Source of the DNA: an uncultured Hyphomonadaceae bacterium
GTDB taxonomy: Bacteria > Pseudomonadota > Alphaproteobacteria > Caulobacterales > Hyphomonadaceae
Direction of reading: 5' to 3'
Assembly: GCA_938084575.1 (NCBI GenBank)
Contig: CALKFG010000005.1
Span: forward strand, 124,001 to 188,000
DNA length: 64,000 nucleotides
Positions 26,341-35,514 of this stretch are shown piece by piece. The position numbers and the translations under genes are program-made. Each line of letters begins with the position of its first letter. The stretch's first letter is position 1. The notes under the pieces were generated by a model. That model did no database searches. It was given only the letters and a program-made list of their open reading frames with translations, and was not told where the DNA came from.

Positions 26341-28635
26341 GTGCCCAATATACGTCAATACCGTCTTTTATGTCTGCTGGTCCCCGGTCTGGCCGGCGCC
26401 TTCAGCCAGTCAGAGGAGGCGCGCCGCGTCATGCCCCATTCGTCGCCATTAACGCTTGAGCGCCTATATGCCAGTCCGAGCCTGTCCGGGCCGTCGCCGG
26501 AGGGGATTAAATTTTCCCCGGATGGCCGCCGGCTGACCTTTATCAGGGCCAGAGCCGAGGATGCGACCCGCTATGATCTGTGGCAGTTCGACGTCGAGAC
26601 CGGGACCCCCGGCCTGCTGGTTGACAGTGACCTGATTGGCTCTGCAGACACCGCGCTGTCGGAAGAGGAGAAAGCTCTGCGGGAACGCAAGCGGATCGCT
26701 GGTCGGACCGGTATCCTTGAGTATCATTGGGGTACTGATACGCTGATCCTCGTGCCGCATCAGGGCGATTTGTATCTGGTCGACCTGACCGGTGACCCGG
26801 TGGCGATTCGCCAGCTCACGGACACCGATGATTTTGAGTACGATACCCGGATGTCCCCGCTGGGGCGCTGGGCCAGTTTTGTCCGTGACGGCGCGGTATA
26901 TGCTGTGAACCTTGAGACCGGGGCAGAGCAATGCCTGTCACCGGCGGGCGAGCCTGACAGGGCGATCAGCTATGGGACCGCGGAATTTGTCGCTCAGGAG
27001 GAGATGTCCCGATATACGGGCTATTGGTGGAGCCCGGACGAAAAATACCTTGCCTATACACGGGTCGATGAAAGGGGTGTCGACGTGGTTCCCCGTTTTG
27101 ACATTGCCGCGGAGGAGGTCGCTGTTATTGCGCAGCGTTATCCCCGGGCGGGTCGCGCCAATGCAGAAGTCAGCCTTTTCGTTCGCGACCTGCAAACCGG
27201 GCAGGACATCCAGATCCTTGATACGGGCCCCGATACCTATCTTGCACGGGTGAACTGGACCCCGGAGGCGCTCTGGGTGCAGACCCTTAACCGGGACCAG
27301 ACTGAAATCGCCTATCACCGGGCGCCGGTCGGCGACTGGACGCCCGCACCGGTATTCACGGAGCGCCATGAGGGCTGGGTCAACCTGTCGAAGGATTTCC
27401 GGGACCTCGGTTCCGGGCGAATACTCGTTTCGGCCGAGCTTGACCAGGCCGCGCCAGACGCGGGTGCCGCGCCGGGTGCGTTTCGCCATCTCGCCATCCT
27501 GGATACGCAATCAGGCACGCTGTCTGCACTGACGAATGGCGTCTGGGAGGTGGACGCACTGATCGGTGTCGATCTGCAGGCGCGGCAGGCTTACTTTACC
27601 GCCTATCGGGACACGGTTCTCGAGCGCCACCTTTACAGCATTAGCCTTAATGGCGAGGCCAGTGAGGTCCGCCGGCTGACCCCTTTAGGTCAGACCTGGT
27701 CTGTCAGCATGGCGCCAGACGCCCGACACTTTGTGGGGACATCGTCTGATCCCTCGCAGCCACCTCAGACCGGGCTGTACCGGGTTGATGGTACCCGCGT
27801 GACATGGATTGAAGAGAACCGGCTGGATGCGAACCATCCTTACGCACCATATCTGGCGGCGCATACGGTGCCGGATTATGGAACGCTTGTCGCGGAAGAT
27901 GGTCAGCGTCTCCACTACTCGCTTCAGACACCGCCGGATTTTGATCCGGGCCGACGTTATCCGGTCCTTGTGGAGGTCTATGGCGGGCCTCATGTCCAGA
28001 CGGTCGATCGGAACTGGGAAAGATTGGCAGATCAGTTCTACACCCAACAGGGCTATGTTGTGTTTCGGCTTGATAATCGCGGATCTGCCCATCGCGGGAA
28101 ACGGTTTGAGACCTCGATCTATCGCCAGACCGGGCGCGCGGAAGTTCAGGACCAGTTAACCGGTATTGCCTGGCTGAAGCGGCAGGCTTTTGTGGATCCC
28201 GAGCGCATCGCCATTCAGGGCTGGTCCTATGGCGGATACATGACGCTCATGACGCTGTTGCAGGCGCCGGCCGGAACCTTTGCAGCTGCGGTCTCGGGGG
28301 CGCCCGTCACGGACTGGTCGCTGTATGACACGTTTTATACAGAACGCTATATGGACCATCCTGAGGATAATGCGGACGGCTATCATAAAAGCAGTGTGTT
28401 CCCATATCTCGATGCCTTGCAGACCCCGCTTCTGCTCATTCATGGCATGGCAGATGACAATGTCACCTTTGACAATTCAACGCGTCTGATGGCGGCCCTG
28501 CAGGCAAAAGGGAAAATGTTCGAGCTGATGACCTACCCCGGCCAGCGCCACGGCATCAGGGACCCGGCCTTAAGAGTGCATCTGATGCGGACACGCCTGG
28601 CGTTCCTTGAGCGTCACCTTCAGGGGGGTGAATGA
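26341..28635 (+). CDS. Dipeptidyl peptidase IV-type serine peptidase (S9B)
   Basis: The product is a prolyl-oligopeptidase-family exopeptidase. An N-terminal beta-propeller (LTLERLYASPSLSGPSPEGIKFSPDGRR onwards, to about residue 500) precedes an alpha/beta-hydrolase domain with the nucleophile in GWSYGGY (Ser about 629), Asp in MADDNVTF and His in GQRHGI. The start is ambiguous. A GTG at 26341 gives 764 residues with a signal-peptide-like N terminus (RLLCLLVPGLAGAFSQS) and fits a periplasmic enzyme. The ATG at 26431 has a strong GAGGAGG 11 bases upstream and would give a cytoplasmic form. I chose the secreted form because relatives are exported. Confidence 0.85.
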   Translation: MPNIRQYRLLCLLVPGLAGAFSQSEEARRVMPHSSPLTLERLYASPSLSGPSPEGIKFSPDGRRLTFIRARAEDATRYDLWQFDVETGTPGLLVDSDLIGSADTALSEEEKALRERKRIAGRTGILEYHWGTDTLILVPHQGDLYLVDLTGDPVAIRQLTDTDDFEYDTRMSPLGRWASFVRDGAVYAVNLETGAEQCLSPAGEPDRAISYGTAEFVAQEEMSRYTGYWWSPDEKYLAYTRVDERGVDVVPRFDIAAEEVAVIAQRYPRAGRANAEVSLFVRDLQTGQDIQILDTGPDTYLARVNWTPEALWVQTLNRDQTEIAYHRAPVGDWTPAPVFTERHEGWVNLSKDFRDLGSGRILVSAELDQAAPDAGAAPGAFRHLAILDTQSGTLSALTNGVWEVDALIGVDLQARQAYFTAYRDTVLERHLYSISLNGEASEVRRLTPLGQTWSVSMAPDARHFVGTSSDPSQPPQTGLYRVDGTRVTWIEENRLDANHPYAPYLAAHTVPDYGTLVAEDGQRLHYSLQTPPDFDPGRRYPVLVEVYGGPHVQTVDRNWERLADQFYTQQGYVVFRLDNRGSAHRGKRFETSIYRQTGRAEVQDQLTGIAWLKRQAFVDPERIAIQGWSYGGYMTLMTLLQAPAGTFAAAVSGAPVTDWSLYDTFYTERYMDHPEDNADGYHKSSVFPYLDALQTPLLLIHGMADDNVTFDNSTRLMAALQAKGKMFELMTYPGQRHGIRDPALRVHLMRTRLAFLERHLQGGE

Positions 28636-28768
28636 GCACACACTGGGAAGCGCTTGTGTCATACCTGACCGGTCCGCCCCCCCGCCTCAACACCAGGGTG
28701 TGGTCGTCAGGACATTCTGACGGCTGCGCACATGCCCATAACGGATCTGTTCCCCAAGGAGATTGACC

Positions 28769-29179
28769 ATGCCCGCCTTTCAACCGACCGCCAGCCAGTT
28801 TCGCGCATTCCGGGACGACCCTTATGACGGTCCCATTGCCCAGGTAAATCTTCTCAAGTTCCGGGTTCGGTCAATCTATTCAGAGGGAGATCCGGAATTT
28901 GGCCGCGACGAGCCTGGCCGGGTGGCCTATCAGCGGTATGCCGACGCATTTGGACTCGCGGCAGCCGAGGTCGGCGGCCAATGCCTTCTAATGGGCCAGG
29001 CAGAGCGGTATTTCATCGGGCAGGGGGACTGGGATGCCGTGATGGTTATGCATTTCCCCAGTCGGCAGGCCTTTATCGCGACCCTGAATCATCCAGATTA
29101 TCACGCCATGCACAGACACCGCGACGCCGGGCTGTTGTGTCAGGACCTGATGGTCACCCGGCCGTCTGTGCCAGCCTGA
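28769..29179 (+). CDS. DUF1330-family protein
   Basis: This small cytoplasmic protein of 136 residues has a ferredoxin-like dimeric alpha-beta barrel fold. It shows the DUF1330 pattern: PIAQVNLLKFR near the N terminus, YADAFGLAAAEVGGQCLLMGQAE in the middle, and WDAVMVMHFPSRQAFIATLNHPDYHAMHRHRDAGL near the end. No catalytic function is established for the family. The ATG at 28769 has AAGGAG seven bases upstream. A stretch of 133 bases without a convincing gene separates it from the peptidase gene, so it may have its own promoter. Confidence 0.82.
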   Translation: MPAFQPTASQFRAFRDDPYDGPIAQVNLLKFRVRSIYSEGDPEFGRDEPGRVAYQRYADAFGLAAAEVGGQCLLMGQAERYFIGQGDWDAVMVMHFPSRQAFIATLNHPDYHAMHRHRDAGLLCQDLMVTRPSVPA

Positions 29180-29186
29180 GCTCGGC

Positions 29187-29672
29187 TCAGATGACGAGGA
29201 GTGCGGCGATCTGTTCAAGGCCCGCCGCATCGGTCTGGTCGAAGGCATCGGGCTCGGTACTGTCGACATCAATCACACCATAAAGCGCGCCGTGACGGTC
29301 AAATACGGGAACGACGATTTCGGACTGGCTCCGGCTGTCACAGGCAATGTGGCCTGGAAAGGCGTGCACGTCCGGAACCAGGATGGTGCGGCCCTGTTTC
29401 GCCGCCGCGCCACACACCCCCTTGCCGACAGGAATGCGCAGGCAGCCCAGTGTTCCTTGATACGGCCCGACCACCAGCTCTTGCGGCCTTGCCGGATCAA
29501 TCAGGTAGAAACCGGTCCAGAAAAATCGTGGCTGAAAGGCCTGGGCCAGCAGGCAGGCCGTGCTGGCGAGCCGGGCCATCATGCTGGTTTCGCCGTCGAG
29601 AATGCTCGCCAATTCAAGTGCAAGGGTGTCATAGGTCTCAGACCTTGAGGGGCTACAGTCTTCAGCGTTCAT
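29187..29672 (-). CDS. msrC: Free methionine-(R)-sulfoxide reductase (GAF domain)
   Basis: fRMsr reduces free L-methionine-(R)-sulfoxide with a thioredoxin-recycled cysteine relay. The 161-residue GAF-domain protein has the three diagnostic cysteines C77, C87 and C111 (GTLGCLRIPVGKGVCG and GHIACDSRSQSEIVVP), with the same 10- and 24-residue spacing as in the E. coli enzyme. The N-terminal region RFFWTGFYLIDP is also typical. The ATG at 29672 lies only 15 bases downstream of the CCA end of the tRNA gene, with GGGG upstream as a weak ribosome-binding site, so both may come from one transcript. It converges with the DUF1330 gene. Confidence 0.92.
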   Translation of the reverse strand: MNAEDCSPSRSETYDTLALELASILDGETSMMARLASTACLLAQAFQPRFFWTGFYLIDPARPQELVVGPYQGTLGCLRIPVGKGVCGAAAKQGRTILVPDVHAFPGHIACDSRSQSEIVVPVFDRHGALYGVIDVDSTEPDAFDQTDAAGLEQIAALLVI

Positions 29673-29687
29673 ATTGTCCCCGAAAAA

Positions 29688-29764
29688 TGGTGGGCCCGGA
29701 GGGACTCGAACCCCCGACCAGACCGTTATGAGCGGTCCGCTCTAACCAACTGAGCTACAGGCCC
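29688..29764 (-). tRNA. tRNA with CAU anticodon, probably tRNA-Ile2
   Basis: The minus strand folds as a 74-nt tRNA plus an encoded CCA: acceptor GGGCCTG/CGGGCCC, D stem GCTC/GAGC, anticodon stem GACCG/CGGTC with loop CTCATAA, and T stem GGGGG/CCCTC with loop TTCGAGT. The anticodon CAT is at 29730-29728. Pairs C4-G69, C5-G68 and G27-C43 are present, which I recall as the recognition determinants for TilS in E. coli tRNA-Ile2. A complete C1-type mismatch is absent, so it is not the initiator tRNA. Elongator Met is the alternative; a tRNA-type classifier would decide. Confidence 0.9.
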
Positions 29765-29867
29765 TTATCTTGCCACAGTCTGCAGGAAGGTAGGGCAATA
29801 ATGACTTGCCGCAATGACTCAATTCAATCGATGCTGCAAGACCCCTTCGCTGGCTGGAGTGCTTGTC

Positions 29868-30704
29868 ATGCTATTTTTTCCTCATTTCCGAACCTCTTTT
29901 TGGGCGCTGTTAAGCTTGGCATTTTTGTCGGCCTGTGGCGCGAATGACACCCGAATGCCAGCCGAGGCCGGTACCGGGCTTGAAAACGCTGCCGACGCTT
30001 TTGATCCCGTGCCGGTGATCCGGCCGAACGAGCCCCCTTTAGAAACCAGCCATCCCAATGCGATCCAGCCGGAAACGACCCTGTCCATTGTGGGGCGCGG
30101 AGAGGTCGCCCGCGTGCCAGACCTGGCCATTATAATGGCCGGCGTGGAACATTCCGCCCCCAGAGCGGGTGAGGCCATGGCGCGCAATCGCGCGGCAATG
30201 TCGGGCGTGTTTGAGGCCTTGAAGGCTGCCGGAATTGACGAAGGTGACATGCAGACGGCGGATTTTTCTCTGCAGCCTCAATATGACTACAGCAGTCGGG
30301 ACGCCGGTCAGGGACCACGCCTGATCGGCTATCGCGCGGCCAACAGCCTGACGGTCCGGGTTCGGCAACTCGATAGGTTGGGTGCGACCATGGATGCGCT
30401 GGTTGAGGCCGGCGGAAATACGTTTTCAGGGCTGCAGTTCACAATGGAGGATCCGCGTGAGGCGAAAAATCAGGCCCGCCGGGACGCCATTGGTGACGCC
30501 CTGTCCAAGGCAGAGCTGTATGCCGCTGAGGCCGGCTATACCGTGGCAAGGATTGTGACCCTGTCAGAACTTGAAGGTGATTCTGGAGCCCGGCCCATGA
30601 TGATGGCAGTAAGGGCGCAGGACCGGTCTGAAACGACCCCAATTGCCGGCGGTGAAGTCCGGTATGACGTGCAGGTGCAAGTGGAGTTTGAGCTGCGCAA
30701 ATAG
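29868..30704 (+). CDS. SIMPL-domain (DUF541) lipoprotein
   Basis: The product of 278 residues begins with a lipoprotein signal peptide (FRTSFWALLSLAFLSACG, lipobox LSAC). A Pro-rich linker follows, then the SIMPL/DUF541 domain: LSIVGRGEVARVPDLAIIMAGVEH, AGIDEGDMQTADFSLQPQYDY, LIGYRAANSLTVRVRQLDRLG and SGLQFTMEDP, then KAELYAAEAGYTVARIVTLSE. The family occurs in periplasmic and outer-membrane proteins; its function is poorly known. The ATG at 29868 is preferred to 29814 because it places the signal peptide correctly and has GGAG upstream. It is convergent with panD. Confidence 0.83.
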   Translation: MLFFPHFRTSFWALLSLAFLSACGANDTRMPAEAGTGLENAADAFDPVPVIRPNEPPLETSHPNAIQPETTLSIVGRGEVARVPDLAIIMAGVEHSAPRAGEAMARNRAAMSGVFEALKAAGIDEGDMQTADFSLQPQYDYSSRDAGQGPRLIGYRAANSLTVRVRQLDRLGATMDALVEAGGNTFSGLQFTMEDPREAKNQARRDAIGDALSKAELYAAEAGYTVARIVTLSELEGDSGARPMMMAVRAQDRSETTPIAGGEVRYDVQVQVEFELRK

Positions 30705-30736
30705 GCCTGAATTCGGCGGCTTTGCGGCGTCAGGCC
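30704..30736. terminator. Inverted repeat between the SIMPL gene and panD
   Basis: GGCCTGA (30704-30710) pairs with TCAGGCC (30730-30736) across a 19-nt GC-rich loop, in the 37-base gap between two convergent genes. There is no T tract, so it is at best a weak bidirectional stop. Confidence 0.25.
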
Positions 30737-30741
30737 GACGC

Positions 30742-31101
30742 CTATATTACCGGATTTCGGGGCCTGTTCTGATCATCCAGCAGAACAACTGCCGGTTGGT
30801 GCTGTCGCGCCACTGTGTCTTCAATTTGAGCAAAGGCCGCGATGATGACCTTGTCGCCGACGGCGAAGTGACGCGCCGCTGCGCCATTAACGCCGATCGT
30901 ATTCGACCCGCGCGGCGCTTCGATCGCATAGGTGGAGAGCCTCGATCCATTGGTAACGTTCCAGATATCCACCCGTTCATGGGGCAGAATTCCCGACGCA
31001 TCCAGCAGGTCAAGATCGATGGAGACTGACCCCTCATAATGCAGGTCGCATTGGGTGACGGTCGCCGAATGAAGCTTTGCCTTCAACATGTTTAACAGCA
31101 C
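30742..31101 (-). CDS. panD: PanD, aspartate 1-decarboxylase
   Basis: PanD makes beta-alanine from L-aspartate for pantothenate and CoA synthesis. It is made as an inactive proenzyme that self-cleaves to give a pyruvoyl group. The cleavage site is G24-S25 in [10 protein letters not shown], the catalytic Lys is in [11 protein letters not shown], and [21 protein letters not shown] follows. The start is a GTG at 31101 with GGAG upstream, which puts the cleavage Ser at position 25 as in E. coli; an ATG at 31089 would shorten it by four residues. The 119-residue length is normal. Upstream lies a hairpin-rich stretch that could be its leader. Confidence 0.93.
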   Translation of the reverse strand: MLLNMLKAKLHSATVTQCDLHYEGSVSIDLDLLDASGILPHERVDIWNVTNGSRLSTYAIEAPRGSNTIGVNGAAARHFAVGDKVIIAAFAQIEDTVARQHQPAVVLLDDQNRPRNPVI

Positions 31102-31417
31102 TGGTCAGGCTCCGGTGAGGATGCCCGGTCAACCGGGCAGGGGGATAAGCGCAGGGCATCGAATGCCTTTGCCCGCCGGGGCGGGTGGCGCTCGATGGCG
31201 CCTTCAAACATATTTCTGAGGTTCTGGAAAGACGGACAGCGCCCTATTTGTTCACCCTCTGCGACAGCGCGCCGGGTACATCTCCCGGGCGCAGGTCTGG
31301 CGCCTGCCCGTGCCTGTGGTATGCCGGGTTGGTCTTTGGGCCATGGCGTGATCTGGATGGAGCAAAACAGGGTGCAACGGATATGAGAGCTCAGGCGTTT
31401 CGTGTGGCCCACGGGGG
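31102..31417. other. Non-coding, hairpin-rich stretch upstream of panD
   Basis: I find no convincing gene in these 316 bases; the open frames on both strands have no recognisable sequence. What stands out is structure. There is an 18-bp palindrome at 31122-31139 (TGCCCGGT-CA-ACCGGGCA), then GGCAT-CGA-ATGCC (31155-31167), CCCGCC-GG-GGCGGG (31172-31185) and GGCGC/GCGCC arms at 31187-31202. A fifth imperfect hairpin lies near 31290-31314. The first four are packed into about 80 bases before panD on the minus strand and could form its mRNA leader. The right end should also hold the permease promoter. Confidence 0.5.
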
Positions 31418-32746
31418 ATGACGGCACCGAGGTCCTTCACGGCTCTGACGGCGTTCTGCGTCATTGTGGCAAATATGGTGGGGACCGGTGTTTTCACCAG
31501 CCTCGGTTTCCAGTTGGTCAATCTGGACTCCGGCTTTGTCCTGATTTTTCTCTGGGTTGCCGGGGGTATCGCAGCATTGTGCGGTGCGATCTGTTATGCG
31601 GAACTTGGTGCGGCGTTTCCCCGCTCAGGCGGAGAGTATAATTTCCTGTCGCGGATATTTCATCCTGGCCTCGGGTTTGCGGCAGGCTGGATTTCTGCAT
31701 TGATTGGTTTTTCAGCGCCTATTGCGCTGGCCGCCATGACCTTTGCCGCCTATGGGCGAGCGGCCTTTTTTCCGGAACAGGCCGTGTGGCTGGAGCGGGC
31801 GCTTGCCGCCGGGCTCGTGGTTTCGCTGTGTCTGGTTCACGCAGGACGGCGGCGGGCCAGTGGGAGCGTTCAGATCGCTTTTACCCTCCTGAAGATCCTG
31901 ACCATCCTTGCCTTTTGCCCGCTGGCCTTCTGGCTGACTGAGCCGTTGCAGCCCGTGACATTCTGGCCTCAGCCCGGGGATGGCCACGCCCTGACAAGCG
32001 GTGCGTTTGCGGTGTCGCTGATTTATGTCTCCTACGCTTATACGGGCTGGAATGCTGCGACCTATCTGTCGAGCGAACTGGCGGCCCCCCAGCGCACTCT
32101 GCCGCGTGTGCTTATCCTCGGGACACTTGTGGTGATGACGCTATATGTCGCCTTGAATGCCGTTTTCCTGATGGTCGCGCCGGCGGCGGATATGGTTGGA
32201 AAAATTGAAGTCGGGATCATTGCGGCGCAGGCGGCGTTTGGCAGCGGTGCGGGTCAGCTGGCAGGTCTGGTTCTGGCCGGGCTTCTGATCTCCACAGTCA
32301 GTGCTATGACGATAGCCGGTCCGCGTGTTCTGCTGGTCATCGGCGAGGACCTTCCTACCTTTCGGCCGTTGGCAAAGACGAATGCTGATGGTGTGCCGGC
32401 GCGCGCCATTTTTCTGCAATCGGGGCTGGCGCTGACCTTCATCCTGACGTCCACCTTTGACGCCGTCCTGGTGTTTTCCGGCTTTACTCTGGCGCTCATC
32501 AGCTTTGTGACCGTGGTCGGCTTTTTGGTCCTGCGCTGGCGTGAGCCGGATCTTCACCGCCCATACCGCGCAACGGCCTTTCCTCTGCCTGCTCTGATCT
32601 ACCTTGCTCTGACCGGGTGGACGTTGACTTTTGTGGCGCTGAGCCGGCCCATCGAGGCGGTTCTGGGGATCACCCTGATCGGGTCAGGTCTGGGGATTTA
32701 TGCCGGGCTCCGGATGCTCGCCCGGGACTCCGGTGGTCAGCTCTGA
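31418..32746 (+). CDS. APC-family amino-acid permease
   Basis: This is a 442-residue amino acid-polyamine-organocation transporter with about twelve membrane segments. The N terminus is typical: FTALTAFCVIVANMVGTGVFTSLGF, with the unwound GTG of helix 1. Then come AALCGAICYAELGAAFPRSGGEYNFLSRIFHP (helix 2 to 3) and SLIYVSYAYTGWNAATYLSSEL (helix 6). Substrate specificity is unknown; relatives include LAT-like and basic amino-acid exchangers. The ATG at 31418 follows a GGGGG run. The last bases overlap the convergent sirtuin gene by ten bases. Confidence 0.88.
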   Translation: MTAPRSFTALTAFCVIVANMVGTGVFTSLGFQLVNLDSGFVLIFLWVAGGIAALCGAICYAELGAAFPRSGGEYNFLSRIFHPGLGFAAGWISALIGFSAPIALAAMTFAAYGRAAFFPEQAVWLERALAAGLVVSLCLVHAGRRRASGSVQIAFTLLKILTILAFCPLAFWLTEPLQPVTFWPQPGDGHALTSGAFAVSLIYVSYAYTGWNAATYLSSELAAPQRTLPRVLILGTLVVMTLYVALNAVFLMVAPAADMVGKIEVGIIAAQAAFGSGAGQLAGLVLAGLLISTVSAMTIAGPRVLLVIGEDLPTFRPLAKTNADGVPARAIFLQSGLALTFILTSTFDAVLVFSGFTLALISFVTVVGFLVLRWREPDLHRPYRATAFPLPALIYLALTGWTLTFVALSRPIEAVLGITLIGSGLGIYAGLRMLARDSGGQL

Positions 32747-33498
32747 AAAGCCTGTCTTACACTATCAGTGGCCGCCGACAGAAGCCGGCCAATCTCGGCG
32801 TGCAGGACCAGATCAGCGTAGGGATCCTGATCAGTTTCGTCGCGATTGACGATCACCAGCCGGGCGCCGTGCTGTTTCGCCAGAAGCGGCAAGCTGGCGG
32901 CGGGATAAACCGCCAGAGAGGAGCCCAGCACCAGCATCAGGTCACACTGGAGGGCAATTGTCTCGGCCCGCGCCATTTTCTCGCCGGGCATGGCCTGGCC
33001 GAACGAGATGGTGGCGGATTTGATCAGGCCATGACAGTCTTGGCAAACCAGATCCTCATCCCGTTCCCAGGCCGGCTGGAGCGCGTCGAACGCGTATCGC
33101 GCGCCGCAGTCAAGACAGGTGGCATAGGACGCGTTGCCGTGGATCTCAATCACCTGGGCCTCGGGCACTCCGGAATCCTGATGCAGATTGTCGACATTCT
33201 GGGTGATGATACTGTTGACCTTGCCCATATGGACCAGGTCAGCCACGGCGAAGTGACCGGTATTTGGCTGGGCACCGGTCCATCCGGCCGTTCGGTTGAA
33301 CACCCGCGCCCAGCTTTCCCGCCGCGCGTCACGTGAGGAGATAAAGTCCTCAAAATAGATCGGCTTCATCTTGCTCCAGACGCCTCCGGGAGAACGAAAG
33401 TCCGGGATCCCGCTCTCGGTTGAGATACCGGCGCCGGTGAACACCGCGATGCGGTTGGCGGCCAGAAGCATCTGGGCCAGTGCGTCGGTGTCGCTCAT
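32737..33498 (-). CDS. cobB: Sirtuin, NAD-dependent protein deacylase
   Basis: The 253-residue sirtuin removes acyl groups from protein lysines using NAD. The NAD-binding motif is FTGAGISTESGIPDFRSPGG, with SIITQNVDNLHQDSG and the catalytic His in VIEIHGN. A Cys4 zinc site is formed by CLDCG and LVCQDCHG. It is closest to bacterial CobB-type deacetylases; the typical Tyr/Arg desuccinylase pair would need alignment to judge. It lies 12 bases downstream of rpoD on the same strand, so it may be the last gene of the yqeY-dnaG-rpoD transcript. In the acyl-CoA-rich metabolism suggested by this window, a protein deacylase makes sense. Confidence 0.9.
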   Translation of the reverse strand: MSDTDALAQMLLAANRIAVFTGAGISTESGIPDFRSPGGVWSKMKPIYFEDFISSRDARRESWARVFNRTAGWTGAQPNTGHFAVADLVHMGKVNSIITQNVDNLHQDSGVPEAQVIEIHGNASYATCLDCGARYAFDALQPAWERDEDLVCQDCHGLIKSATISFGQAMPGEKMARAETIALQCDLMLVLGSSLAVYPAASLPLLAKQHGARLVIVNRDETDQDPYADLVLHAEIGRLLSAATDSVRQAFQS

Positions 33499-33510
33499 GC
33501 TGCGAGTCGC

Positions 33511-35454
<1,944 letters not shown>

Positions 35455-35514
35455 CAGACTTCTCCCGTCGGCACGTCACGGACGTGGACCAATTTTTCAA
35501 ATTCGAACTTGCCG

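Noticed and set aside
28632-28766. 44-codon frame overlapping the DPP IV stop by ATGA
   Set aside because: No Shine-Dalgarno of its own, no hydrophobic or domain-like sequence; likely chance.
31092-31427. Possible 111-residue minus-strand protein (and a 78-residue plus-strand one at 31185-31421) upstream of panD
   Set aside because: Both are Pro/Arg/Cys-rich without recognisable sequence, lack ribosome-binding sites and lie over stacked hairpins.
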